A program made the position numbers and the translations under genes. Under the pieces are notes generated by a model, which was not told where the DNA came from, made no database searches, and was given only the letters and a program-made list of their open reading frames with translations. DNA of 37,175 nt from Corynebacterium sp. (lineage in GTDB: Bacteria > Actinomycetota > Actinomycetes > Mycobacteriales > Mycobacteriaceae): positions 1-37,175 of the forward strand of contig NZ_JAUNKC010000032.1 in assembly GCF_030532965.1 (NCBI RefSeq), in the 5' to 3' direction. Below are positions 14,923 to 25,700 of this stretch, piece by piece. Positions within the stretch are counted from its first letter, which is position 1, and each line of letters begins with the position of its first letter.

Positions 14923-16338
14923 ATGACTGATGAAGCAACCAAGTCGCGCGTTATACCCGCGTGGCTCCGTGGCTTTGGTGCCCAGATCACCCTAGGTTTG
15001 ATCGTCGGCATCGTCCTCGGCTTGGTGGCCCGCAACCTCAACGCGGGGCTACCGGAAGAGGAAATGAGCTGGCTGAGCAGCGTTTTAGCCTGGCTCGGCG
15101 GCACCTATGTTCAATTATTAAAGATCATGATCGCGCCGCTTATCTTCGCGGCAGTGGTCACCTCAATCGCCAATCTGCGGAAAGTAGCCAACGCCGCGCG
15201 GCTGGCCATCCAAACCCTTATCTGGTTCGCCATCACCGCGTTCTTCTCGGTAACGTCCGCAATCGTTATCGGGCTGATTTTCAAGCCGGGAATTAACAGC
15301 AATATTGACGCAGCCACCGCTGCGGAACCAAGCAAAACTGGCTCCTGGCTCGGCTTTATCAATTCCGTCATCCCGAATAACATCCTCGGCCTGACCGCAA
15401 AGGTTCAGGACTCCGGAACCACCTTAGATTTCAACGCCCTGCAACTGATCGTGGTGTCGATGGCTATTGGCATCGCCGCCCTTAAAGCAGGCAAAGCCGC
15501 CGAACCATTCTTAAGCTTCACCGAATCCCTACTCAATGTCGTGCAAGTTGTACTGTGGTGGATCATTCGCCTGGCACCGATTGGCACCGCCGCCTTGCTC
15601 GGAAACGCGGTAGCCACCTACGGCTGGGACGCCTTGGGATCCCTGGCGCAATTCGTCTTCGTGATCTACCTCGGCCTCGCGGTGGTCATCTTCGGCATCT
15701 ACCCGGCAGTACTGGCCTACCACCGCATTCCGGTTCTCGGATTCTTCAAGCGGGTATGGCCAATCACCTCCTTAGGTTTCGTCACCCGGTCATCCATGGG
15801 CACCATGCCGGTTAACCAGCGGGTTGCCGAAAAGTCAATGGGGGTTCCCCGGGCGTACGCCTCCTTCGCAATCCCGCTCGGCGCTACCACCAAGATGGAC
15901 GGCTGCGCCGCGGTATTCCCCGCGATCGCGGCGATCTTCGTGGCGAATTTCTACAACGTGGAATTGAGCCTCACCCACTACGTTCTCATCATCTTGGTAT
16001 CGGTGTTTGGTTCCGCAGCAACCGCAGGCACCACCGGCGCTACCGTCATGCTCACCCTGACGCTGTCCACTTTGGGGCTGCCGCTGGCTGGCGTGGGTCT
16101 GTTGCTGGCCACCGAGCCGATCATTGACATGGGCCGCACCGCCGTTAACGTTACTGGCCAGAACCTAATTTCGGTGATTGTAGCCAAGCGGGAAGGCCTG
16201 TTGAACCAGAAAGTATGGGATGCTGCCGAGCACGGACATTCCGCTTTCGACGAAGCAGTCAACGAAGATCCCATCGACGCAACCGACGAACCAGCTACCG
16301 AAACCCGGCCAGAGTCACCCACCGCAGTGACCAGCTAA
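14923..16338 (+). CDS. Dicarboxylate/amino acid:cation symporter (DAACS family)
   Basis: This 471-residue transporter has the eight-helix, two-hairpin pattern of the GltPh/DctA family. Substrate-site motifs are RSSMGTMP (hairpin 1), GATTKMDGCA (helix 7) and DMGRTAVNVTGQ (helix 8), with D402, R405 and N409 kept. In sodium-coupled members helix 7 reads N-M-D-G and helix 8 ends in Asp; here these are Lys324 and Gln413. The substrate is probably a dicarboxylate or acidic amino acid. AAGGAG precedes the ATG by 7 nt. The acidic 50-residue tail is likely cytosolic. Two TAGAC-N6-GTCTA palindromes lie upstream, one on the -10 box. Confidence 0.9.
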   Translation: MTDEATKSRVIPAWLRGFGAQITLGLIVGIVLGLVARNLNAGLPEEEMSWLSSVLAWLGGTYVQLLKIMIAPLIFAAVVTSIANLRKVANAARLAIQTLIWFAITAFFSVTSAIVIGLIFKPGINSNIDAATAAEPSKTGSWLGFINSVIPNNILGLTAKVQDSGTTLDFNALQLIVVSMAIGIAALKAGKAAEPFLSFTESLLNVVQVVLWWIIRLAPIGTAALLGNAVATYGWDALGSLAQFVFVIYLGLAVVIFGIYPAVLAYHRIPVLGFFKRVWPITSLGFVTRSSMGTMPVNQRVAEKSMGVPRAYASFAIPLGATTKMDGCAAVFPAIAAIFVANFYNVELSLTHYVLIILVSVFGSAATAGTTGATVMLTLTLSTLGLPLAGVGLLLATEPIIDMGRTAVNVTGQNLISVIVAKREGLLNQKVWDAAEHGHSAFDEAVNEDPIDATDEPATETRPESPTAVTS

Positions 16339-16369
16339 CTTAGTACAGAGTTCAACGCGACCAACGAAA

Positions 16370-16409
16370 CCAGTGGGTGCCTACCGTAAGTTCGGTAGGC
16401 ACCCACTGG
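16370..16409. terminator. Bidirectional terminator after DAACS transporter
   Basis: A perfect 17-bp stem is formed by 16370-16386 (starting CCAGTGGGTGCC) and 16393-16409, with a 6-nt loop. It lies between the transporter stop and the stop of the convergent META-domain gene and is followed by TTGTAT. Confidence 0.88.
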
Positions 16410-16439
16410 TTGTATCTAGGATTTTCTTGTGCCTAAGCG

Positions 16440-17027
16440 CTAACGCTTAAACGCGGCAGCCTTGCCGTCCGGGCGCTTGAGATACATGATGCCGGAGCCA
16501 TCCAGGTACACCATTGGCTTTGCAGCAAGGAACGAAACCAATTCGGCGTTACGCTTATCCTGGATCGGAGAACATGCTTTCTTAGTGGAGATTCCATACT
16601 TGGAAAGTCGCAGCACAGAATCTTCAAACCACACGAAGCCGAAACCAATATTGCAGCTGAAATAGCCGCTGAGCTGCTGAAGGTCGGCAGGAACATTGTC
16701 CCCGAACTCCTCAAGCTCGTTTTTGCTATTGACATAGCCATTTTCCATATCAGACACATAGCCACCGAATGAGATGGAGGTGTTCGTCGGCCGGGCGACC
16801 GAACGCCAGGTGCCGCTGCGCAATTCCTTTAGTTCGCTTGCGGTAGCAACATGAGCATCCGCTGGCACGTCCTGGGCCAGGCTTGCGCCTTCGTCATGCT
16901 GGTTCACCCATCGGGACGAGCCCTCCAGGCCGAGGGATTGGAGCTTCTCGGCACCAACGATCTGGCCGAAAAACTGGGCAACCAACGCGGAGATCGCCGC
17001 GAGGAAGGTGAATAGAGCTTTGAGCAT
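16440..17027 (-). CDS. Exported META/HslJ-like domain protein
   Basis: This 195-residue protein starts with a hydrophobic signal or anchor (residues 1-25) that has no lipobox. The C-terminal part (about 70-195) fits the META/HslJ pattern: a Trp strand GTWRSV, then G-x-x-C-N, L-x-L, an AC-P segment (KKACSPIQDKRN), L-x-x-L and a final L-K-R-P-D-G. META-domain proteins occur in bacterial envelopes and their biochemical role is unknown. The two Cys in the domain could form a disulfide. AAAGG lies about 7 nt before the ATG. It appears to be monocistronic, ending at the shared hairpin. The assignment is by motif pattern and moderately certain. Confidence 0.75.
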   Translation of the reverse strand: MLKALFTFLAAISALVAQFFGQIVGAEKLQSLGLEGSSRWVNQHDEGASLAQDVPADAHVATASELKELRSGTWRSVARPTNTSISFGGYVSDMENGYVNSKNELEEFGDNVPADLQQLSGYFSCNIGFGFVWFEDSVLRLSKYGISTKKACSPIQDKRNAELVSFLAAKPMVYLDGSGIMYLKRPDGKAAAFKR

Positions 17028-17311
17028 GGTTTACCTTTCACGCCTTGTACTGAGGAAAGAATTTTAAATACCTCATAGAAAGTACCAATTTACTTAGTTT
17101 AATTCCATGCTTTTTAATGATTATCTTTAAAGATTCACCCCTGGGCACCCACGTTTACGCACGGCCACTCCTCCGTAATTAGCCAGCTATGCGGGGCTAC
17201 TTCCGCCAGAAAGCCGCCCGCCACCCCCAGCGGCACCCACAAAGGGCCGCTCGGTTGCCAATGACCCAATAAATAAGAAATCTGAGAGACTACTGGGGTG
17301 GTAACGACGAA
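17028..17311. other. Gap between thiC and META-domain gene
   Basis: About 280 bp separate the thiC stop from the META-domain gene start. Short complementary arms AGCGGC/GCCGCT near 17230-17255 could form a small hairpin downstream of thiC. The part next to the META gene is AT-rich and probably holds its promoter. No gene is evident. Confidence 0.4.
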
Positions 17312-19140
<1,829 letters not shown>

Positions 19141-19180
19141 CGGCAATATGCGATTGTTTTCCGGTTATAGCTTAACCCCT

Positions 19181-19231
19181 GTGCCGGAGTTTTGGACGCT
19201 TTTTAAACCGCCCGCCCGTCAACTCCGGCAC
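19181..19231. terminator. Inverted repeat after pilus operon
   Basis: GTGCCGGAGTT (19181-19191) and AACTCCGGCAC (19221-19231) are perfectly complementary 11-mers separated by 29 nt, lying between the spaC-like stop and the thiC promoter. It may terminate the pilus transcript, but the loop is long and no T-tract follows on the minus strand. Confidence 0.4.
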
Positions 19232-19240
19232 CATCAGATT

Positions 19241-22200
19241 CTATATCCTGCGGTTTCGTAGGGCGATAACCACGGCGCTGCTGAATAACACAGCGGCTAG
19301 TAGGGCCCACGTGTGGACCCCAACGCCACCGGTGAGCGGTAGGTCGCCTTGCTGAATGTCGTTGATGTAAAAGACCACGTTGTGCTTAGGTTTCCCTTTG
19401 CCGTGGTGCACATCGACGCCGGGAGTATCGGCGGAATTGAGGATGATGCCCCGCGGCCACGAACCGGGTCGAGGCTGAATCTTAAATAACACGGGTGCTG
19501 GTAGTAGGTGGTAGCCGTTGGGGGCGCGCCGCTCTACCAGGTAGTAGGTTCCGGCAAGAATTTCATTCGGCAGTGCAAGGAATCCGTCCTGGCCGGGCAC
19601 CGGGTTGAAATCATGCAGTTTATCGCCGATCCGGAAGCCACTGCCTTGCGGCTCGGCTTCGAACAATTCAAAGTGCGCGCCAGCTACTTTGTGGTTGCGG
19701 GCCGGATTGGCGCTGTCTAACCCGAATTTTTGGACAGCCACGGAGATAAACAGCGGCTTTTTGATGTTCTCTACTTCGCAAATGACCGGGCCCGTGGCTG
19801 CCGTCCCCGCTTCTGCTGTGGTGGAAACCGTGACGCTAAAGGCGTTTGGCTTATAGGCTCGGGAGTTTTTCGGCTCTCGAACAGCACCGACTTTTAGCTC
19901 CGCACCGTTTCTCGTGCAGCGGGCAAATTTCGGTGAACCGTCTTGGTTGGTTCCAAATTTCTTCAAGGTCACATCCGGTTGGGCACCGAGGTCTTCGGTA
20001 ATGGTGATGTCGCCACCCGCCGCCCCGGTGCTGCGGTATTCGAATACCGCTTCGCCTTCCAGGTTGGTCATCGCGGATTCATTCACCAGCCGTAGTTTCG
20101 CGGACGCGTCAATGCGTGCATTGAAATTCCAACCCGCAACTTTCTCACCGCCGGAATAGTTAACGTTTTCCGTGCTGGACGTGTATTCCTGCAGGGTTTT
20201 CTTGACGATCACTTTGTTGTGGCAATCCTTAAGAACCCGTTGGACTAACGCATCACCAATCGACGCGAAGTCTTTAATCACGTGGTAGTCGGCGTCGCGG
20301 TTGCTGCCGGAAATGTATTGCAGCATATCGACGTCAGTCGTCCATCCCGCGATAGCCTCGTCGTAGGCTCGGTAGACGTTATCGGCGCTGCTTTCATACA
20401 CATCCACGACGTCTTCTGGTTGTGGAGTTCCAGGTTTCGCGCCCCAAAAACCCCGGTTTTTCTCCGGGATTCCCCATGCGTCGCGAGCCTGTCCCCACCG
20501 GGCACGTGGATAGTAGTACTCCCAGTAATCGCCGTCTTGCTGGTAGGCGGCTTCGTCTCGCAACACACCGATCCGTTTACCTTCCAAGCCCACCGATACG
20601 GCCTCGACACGGGTGCCTTGTTTTTTGAGTGTATTGGCAATGGCAACCGCACGATTGATGTCGCTGACGTGGGTGACGAAACCGGCATCGCCGCGCTGCT
20701 CGAATAAAAATCGCCAGTTTGAGCGGTTGGGGTCTCGTTTATTCAACCAGTGCGCGGGCGCTTCCGCCCATTGGTTTTCCCAGCCGATGTAATTGGTGGG
20801 ATGACCGTCGGTCACAAAATAAACGATATCGAGCTTCTGGTTAAGCGCATTCGACAAACCCGCCTCCCAGTTGGTGCCGCCAGCTTGGTTATCGATCGCC
20901 AACGCAGAAACGGCGTCGATAAGCTTGGTTACATTAGCCGGATCGTGCAAACTCAGCGGGTTGCTCCACGTTCTACCCGCGGTGTCGCTTCGCTGTGCCG
21001 GGGAATAGGACGCAAAGTTATAGATCCCAAGTTCCGTGGCGGTACCGCTAAGCCCGTTAATGATGTTGATTCCGGCTTCCTTGAATTTAGCCAAACCCTC
21101 ATCACCGATAGAAGCAGATAAGTCGAAAACCACTCCCACCCGTTGCCCACACCGACGCAGCTCAGGAGGGTTCGGCGCAATGGCGGCATTCAGGAAATCC
21201 GCAGTCGAGTCCGTCCAATCCTGGTCCACGAGGTCGCACACCCGCACCCCTAACGTTGGTTTCACAACGCGAGGTATATCGTCATCATCAATATCATCTC
21301 GGAAAATGAAACCCACTTTGATGGTTGTTCCCGGAAGCAGGCTGCGGGAGGACGGAAACGAAATAGTAACTTGGCTTCCGTTGTATTGCAGTTGATAATC
21401 CCGATTATGTTTCAAAAGCGCATTATCAAGGTGAATAACCGGCTGGTAGAAAACATCGCTGTGTTGTTGCGATCTAAACCCGAAGAAAATTGCGTCGCTA
21501 CGCAACCTGGAACCGGCAGTTCTCTCCACAACATAGGTGGCTTCGTACCCTAAATAGTTATCGATCCGCTTCCGCGTCCACGAAATACTGCCTATATTCC
21601 ACCGGCACTGGCCTGTGTGCTGCTCAACCTCATCGACGAAATCCTCCTGCTTCTTGTCAATATCGGCGGTGTAAGTCACCTCGCCCGCCACCGTTACAGA
21701 AGGGGTCACCCCAGCCAGCGACGCCACCGCAGGGTCGGTGTACTGCATCCGGATATGCGCATCGGCAGCCACGTGTATTGGCGGATCGAACTCGACCGAA
21801 AGTTTCTCGCCAACAACAGCCGCATAGCCATCGGCAAAGCCGGAATCTTCCGTCAGCCCCAGGAGTCGGTACGTCGGACGGGCGTCCGGGGTGTCAGTCA
21901 CCAGCCACACCCGTAGCTGCCGAAGATCGGTGAATACCTGGTCTAGCGCAGGAAACTCCACGCTGATATTGTCAACATCCCCACGCAGATTCGCCCGGGT
22001 GCGAAGATCCCAAGTGTGTTGGCGCGTCCTGCTAATGGCATGGTCAGTCGCCTTCAGCTGCGCCGATTGCGCGCTACCAGCACCCGGATCGTCGAAAAGC
22101 TCCGGCTCCTCAACCTCCATTGGTTGCTGCTTTGAGCCCGTTGGCTCAGCCGGACTGCTAGATTTCGCAACCGCCGACGAAGGCCGATCCGGTTCCATTA

Positions 22201-22303
22201 CCTGCGGTTGAGGTTGCCCCGCCGCAATAGGAGACATTCCGGCGCACACCACAACCGTCACTAACGCCGCAACACATGTTCGTACCCTATCTCTGAATGG
22301 CAT
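19241..22303 (-). CDS. spaC: Pilus tip adhesin, SpaC-like, vWA and LPLTG
   Basis: This 1020-residue surface protein has a signal peptide (residues 1-29) and a 350-residue N-terminal beta-rich region. A von Willebrand A domain (about 387-620) has MIDAS residues D394-L-S-A-S398. Cna-B-type repeats follow, the last with the E-box YYLVERRAPNGY, then LPLTG, a membrane helix and RNRR. This matches the tip pilin of SpaABC-type corynebacterial pili, which binds host cells; the specific receptor cannot be inferred. ATG 22303 is preferred over upstream codons to 22375 because GGAGGT lies 10 nt before it. It is the last gene of the pilus operon, 7 nt after the minor pilin. Confidence 0.9.
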   Translation of the reverse strand: MPFRDRVRTCVAALVTVVVCAGMSPIAAGQPQPQVMEPDRPSSAVAKSSSPAEPTGSKQQPMEVEEPELFDDPGAGSAQSAQLKATDHAISRTRQHTWDLRTRANLRGDVDNISVEFPALDQVFTDLRQLRVWLVTDTPDARPTYRLLGLTEDSGFADGYAAVVGEKLSVEFDPPIHVAADAHIRMQYTDPAVASLAGVTPSVTVAGEVTYTADIDKKQEDFVDEVEQHTGQCRWNIGSISWTRKRIDNYLGYEATYVVERTAGSRLRSDAIFFGFRSQQHSDVFYQPVIHLDNALLKHNRDYQLQYNGSQVTISFPSSRSLLPGTTIKVGFIFRDDIDDDDIPRVVKPTLGVRVCDLVDQDWTDSTADFLNAAIAPNPPELRRCGQRVGVVFDLSASIGDEGLAKFKEAGINIINGLSGTATELGIYNFASYSPAQRSDTAGRTWSNPLSLHDPANVTKLIDAVSALAIDNQAGGTNWEAGLSNALNQKLDIVYFVTDGHPTNYIGWENQWAEAPAHWLNKRDPNRSNWRFLFEQRGDAGFVTHVSDINRAVAIANTLKKQGTRVEAVSVGLEGKRIGVLRDEAAYQQDGDYWEYYYPRARWGQARDAWGIPEKNRGFWGAKPGTPQPEDVVDVYESSADNVYRAYDEAIAGWTTDVDMLQYISGSNRDADYHVIKDFASIGDALVQRVLKDCHNKVIVKKTLQEYTSSTENVNYSGGEKVAGWNFNARIDASAKLRLVNESAMTNLEGEAVFEYRSTGAAGGDITITEDLGAQPDVTLKKFGTNQDGSPKFARCTRNGAELKVGAVREPKNSRAYKPNAFSVTVSTTAEAGTAATGPVICEVENIKKPLFISVAVQKFGLDSANPARNHKVAGAHFELFEAEPQGSGFRIGDKLHDFNPVPGQDGFLALPNEILAGTYYLVERRAPNGYHLLPAPVLFKIQPRPGSWPRGIILNSADTPGVDVHHGKGKPKHNVVFYINDIQQGDLPLTGGVGVHTWALLAAVLFSSAVVIALRNRRI

Positions 22304-22310
22304 GTGCAAG

Positions 22311-23162
22311 CTACCTCCGGTCCTTCGGGTTAGTGCGATTACGAGTGAAAACGATGAATGCCCCCAACGCAGCAATCAATAAACCAATAACGATGACGGC
22401 AATTGAGTTCGCACCAGTACGCGCCAAAGAATTCTTTGGGGAAAAACCAGAACCCACATGCTCCTGTGTGCCCGTAGGGTTCTCACCCAACGGGCCCGGA
22501 AACGCCACCGACGACGGTGCCGCTGAAGCCGCAGGCTTGGCATACACTTCCACAGCTTCATTCCACAGACATTCCTCACCGATGGTTGGCAAAATAACCA
22601 ACTGCGGTTCAATATCCACTATTCGACGCTTGGGCTGCGGGTGCGCATCGTTGGCTTCGTCGTAGGTAGCGTCGCCCGCAGCTTGCACGTCAGCATGTGT
22701 CGGTGAATCCACCGACAAGAGATACAGTCCAGGCACCAATCCAGTGCTGTGCGCAACCCCGTCGGCATTCGTTACCACCGAGATCGTTTCCGCGAAGGCG
22801 CTGCTTGGACCAGACAGCGCCGTCGTCACGCTGTAATTGGCATGCAACTTTTCACTATCAGTTAAAGTCGCATCCGAAAACCGCTGAATCTTCACCGTAT
22901 AGCCATCGAGCTGTCGGGGATTCCCCTGCGCCTGGGCATCATACGGGTTCTCTTTCGGCAAATGAACCGTCAGATCAATCGCCTCCGGCAGCGTTGCAGT
23001 ACTGGGCTGATTAGCACAATCAAGGCGCGCCGGGCCGGTAACGATATTGGTAGCCTGCACAAACGGCGCGATGCTGGTTTGGAAGATGGCGATAACCACG
23101 ACGCAGATTATGGAAATCCCGATCGTCAGCACCGTCGACCGGGTGCATAGCCGCCAGTTCAT
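22311..23162 (-). CDS. spaB: Minor pilin, SpaB-like, with LARTG sorting signal
   Basis: This 283-residue protein has an N-terminal signal segment (about 9-36), one Cna-B-like domain (about 65-210), then an Ala/Pro/Gly-rich linker. The sorting motif is L246-A-R-T-G250, followed by a hydrophobic helix and a basic tail. W200-N-E-A-V-E-V-Y-A-K209 resembles the pilin motif W-x3-V-x-V-Y-P-K with Pro changed to Ala, so K209 may be the isopeptide-forming lysine. SpaB-type pilins sit along the shaft and at the base and anchor the pilus to the wall. The ATG overlaps the sortase TGA (ATGA), which fixes the start at 23162. Confidence 0.88.
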   Translation of the reverse strand: MNWRLCTRSTVLTIGISIICVVVIAIFQTSIAPFVQATNIVTGPARLDCANQPSTATLPEAIDLTVHLPKENPYDAQAQGNPRQLDGYTVKIQRFSDATLTDSEKLHANYSVTTALSGPSSAFAETISVVTNADGVAHSTGLVPGLYLLSVDSPTHADVQAAGDATYDEANDAHPQPKRRIVDIEPQLVILPTIGEECLWNEAVEVYAKPAASAAPSSVAFPGPLGENPTGTQEHVGSGFSPKNSLARTGANSIAVIVIGLLIAALGAFIVFTRNRTNPKDRR

Positions 23163-24046
23163 GATTGCGCCCCGTCCGCTACCCGGCGCGACCGGCGAAC
23201 CATGACCACGATCCAGCTCATCAGTAAAGCGGCGGCACACACCGCACCGAAGGCAAAGAGCCACATCCACCATTGGACATTCATGCCCGTGCTGGTAAAG
23301 GCATGCTGGTCGGCTTCATCCATTGGCACTTGGTGCGCGGTAACCAGCAACCGGTGGCTGTTAACTCCGTAAGGAGTGCAGGTAATGAGGGTGAGTAAAT
23401 CCTTGCCCTCTTGTTTATGGAGCGAATCCGTTTGGTCTGGCAGGACCACCTGCATATCGTGGATTTCATACTTGAGCCGTTGGCCACCAACCGCCATGTA
23501 AATGGCGTCGCCGGTTTTGACGTCGGCAAGGTTATCGAACAAGGTCGCCACCGACAGGCCGGTGTGACCCGTAAGGACGCTATGGGTTGATTCGCCGCCG
23601 ACTGGCAGGTCGGAGCCGAATAGGTGCCCTACCCCTTTATGCAGCACTTCTTCGGTGGTGCCGTGGAAGACTGGGAGGTCAATATTCACGCTGGGAATTA
23701 CTAGGCGAGCCATCACATCAAAGGCATCAAGTTGATGGAGGTATTCCTGGTAATCAGTGTTATCTGGGGTAATGCGTGCCAACCACGGGTCGAGGATCGG
23801 TCCAGTGGCACGGTTGTGATTGTAGTCCCGTGCCGCTTCCACCATTTCATTGAGCACAATCGGTTCTTCGCTGCGCTCAAGCTGGGAATATTCCTCGGCA
23901 ACATGTAATTGCTTGTAGTTATTCCATTGGGTGGCCACAACCGGGTACGCCAAAACGGCGATGCCCACGATAACAATGAGTGCTGGCAACACTATTCGTC
24001 GAAAAGCGCTTGGCTGAGCTTTCGGGGCGTTAGTTATCGTGTGCAT
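23159..24046 (-). CDS. srtA: Class C (pilus-specific) sortase
   Basis: This 295-residue transpeptidase polymerises pilins by cutting LPxTG between Thr and Gly and joining it to a pilin lysine. It has an N-terminal membrane helix (about 16-38), the class C lid motif D86-P-W88, catalytic H161 (TGHTGL), C223 (TLITC) and R232 (NSHRL), and a C-terminal helix (about 258-283). It faces the outside of the membrane. It lies between the major and minor pilin genes, as srtA does in C. diphtheriae cluster I. The upstream pilin gene ends 40 nt before, and its own stop overlaps the minor pilin start. Confidence 0.95.
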   Translation of the reverse strand: MHTITNAPKAQPSAFRRIVLPALIVIVGIAVLAYPVVATQWNNYKQLHVAEEYSQLERSEEPIVLNEMVEAARDYNHNRATGPILDPWLARITPDNTDYQEYLHQLDAFDVMARLVIPSVNIDLPVFHGTTEEVLHKGVGHLFGSDLPVGGESTHSVLTGHTGLSVATLFDNLADVKTGDAIYMAVGGQRLKYEIHDMQVVLPDQTDSLHKQEGKDLLTLITCTPYGVNSHRLLVTAHQVPMDEADQHAFTSTGMNVQWWMWLFAFGAVCAAALLMSWIVVMVRRSRRVADGAQS

Positions 24047-24086
24047 CGGTTATGGCTTCCTTAGATTTTTGTGTTTCGTATCGGCA

Positions 24087-25700
24087 CTAGCCCGATACGG
24101 TGTTGCGGCGGGCGAACCAGGCGCCGACGCCAATGATCGCTACGCCTAACAGGCCTAGCAGGGTTACACCTGCACCACCGGTAAGCGGCAGGTTAGGGGT
24201 GGTTTTCAGCAGGTTGGGAACTTTGAGATCCTGGGTCATTTTCGCCCGAACCTGCTCCGCCTTGAGGTCGAACTGGATCGGCTGCGGCGACAGTTCGTAC
24301 TTGGAATTAGCCTTGGTTTCTACCAAGCAATACTTCTTAGCGGCATTGGGAACCTGCGCACCGTTTTCGAAGTCGGTGACGTGCAGGCCTTGAATCTCCA
24401 CCTCACCGTTTTGGCCTTGGGTGGTCCAACTGGTCTTGCCGCCGACAGTCAGCTTGTTGCCGTCAAGCACTGGTGCCGTAGCGGTGCCGGTGCAGCGATA
24501 GAGCTCAAAGGTGGTGTCTGGAATCTTGACGTTTTCCTTGCCCGCCTCATGCTTGATTACCTTGACGTTGCCGTACAAGCTGGTCACTTTGTCGGTTTTG
24601 GTGCCAAATGGTGGCTGGGTGGGGTTATTAACACCATTGCCGCCGTTAGGAACGGTGCCGAAACCGCCACCGGAGCCATTGTCGATGTACACCACTGCTT
24701 CGTTTTCCACCACTGGGGTACGAGTCGCATTCACCGTGGCTTTGATGGTTGCCGCAACCTTCGCCTGGCCAGGGTTGGCCCGGTAAGCTTCGGTGAGCTT
24801 GGTCAAACCGGTTGGCTCAAAATTGATTCGGACCACGCGCTGGCCGTTTTGCCACCCTGCAGTACCTGCGGCTGGCGTGTACTGTGCATTAACATCTACC
24901 CGGTAGTCAGTCCCCTTGAGCAGTTGCTTGTCTACGCCTTCGATTGCCACGGTGACGTCATCGGCGATGACTGTCATTTGGGTTTCGTCAATGTCGTCCC
25001 ACATGAGCAGAGACTGGTAGCCGCCACCGGTTGCCGTTGGCAGATCCGGTAGGACGTTCGAAACTTTATAGGTGAGTTTCTGGCCTGCGTAAACATTGGC
25101 ATCCATGACCTCTTTAACTGGCTTTGGCTGCCGCTGGCTCTTCGGATAGACGTGGAGATTGTAGTTCCACGAATTGTTATTGGTTGGATTGGTCATAGGC
25201 AGCATGACCAGGAACGGCTGGGCGCGGTGAACATCGGCTGGCGCATTGGTTTCGGTGACCAGATACAGACCAAGCCGTAAATTCTGGAAGGTGGCTTCGC
25301 CTGTCGTCCCAGTGATTTGGGTGACTTTTTGGTTCTGGGTGGCTACAGCCTGGTCAATGGCAGTTTTATCTTTGGGGTACCGCAGCTTCGCCGCTTCGGT
25401 GAACTGTGCTGCATTGGTGATTGGTTTGACCAACGCGACTTCGAAGGTAACTCCTGGCAGCGCTTTGCCGGATGGGCGGTTGTTAACCAGACCATTATCC
25501 TGCGTTTGACCAGCTACGCCTTCGCGTTTGTGAATGGTCAAGGTGTTGTCTGTCTTGGAGAAGTTAATAACTCCAGGCTTGACTTGGGTAGCGGTCGCCA
25601 TTGGGGCGAAAACTGGGCCGACCGCGATGGAACCGGTAGACAATGCAAGTGCCAGTATGGCTGAGTGTGCTACAGTCCGCATTTTCCTGGACGTGCGCAT
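24087..25700 (-). CDS. spaA: Major shaft pilin, SpaA-like, LPLTG
   Basis: This 537-residue pilin has a signal peptide (about 1-38) and an N-terminal domain ending in the pilin motif W178-N-Y-N-L-H-V-Y-P-K187. K187 is the presumed isopeptide lysine. A middle Cna-B domain is followed by a C-terminal Cna-B domain with the E-box around E461 (YCLVETKANSKY). L504-P-L-T-G508, a helix and RRN close the protein. C403 and C458 lie where the SpaA disulfide would be expected. The start has AGGAAGGA 8 nt upstream. It is the first gene of the operon spaA-srtA-spaB-spaC, so its promoter in the long upstream gap drives the whole set. Confidence 0.93.
   Translation of the reverse strand: MRTSRKMRTVAHSAILALALSTGSIAVGPVFAPMATATQVKPGVINFSKTDNTLTIHKREGVAGQTQDNGLVNNRPSGKALPGVTFEVALVKPITNAAQFTEAAKLRYPKDKTAIDQAVATQNQKVTQITGTTGEATFQNLRLGLYLVTETNAPADVHRAQPFLVMLPMTNPTNNNSWNYNLHVYPKSQRQPKPVKEVMDANVYAGQKLTYKVSNVLPDLPTATGGGYQSLLMWDDIDETQMTVIADDVTVAIEGVDKQLLKGTDYRVDVNAQYTPAAGTAGWQNGQRVVRINFEPTGLTKLTEAYRANPGQAKVAATIKATVNATRTPVVENEAVVYIDNGSGGGFGTVPNGGNGVNNPTQPPFGTKTDKVTSLYGNVKVIKHEAGKENVKIPDTTFELYRCTGTATAPVLDGNKLTVGGKTSWTTQGQNGEVEIQGLHVTDFENGAQVPNAAKKYCLVETKANSKYELSPQPIQFDLKAEQVRAKMTQDLKVPNLLKTTPNLPLTGGAGVTLLGLLGVAIIGVGAWFARRNTVSG

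Noticed and set aside
24381..25052. A 223-codon plus-strand frame inside the major pilin gene
   Set aside because: It is antisense to a well-supported pilin gene, and its protein shows no family features.
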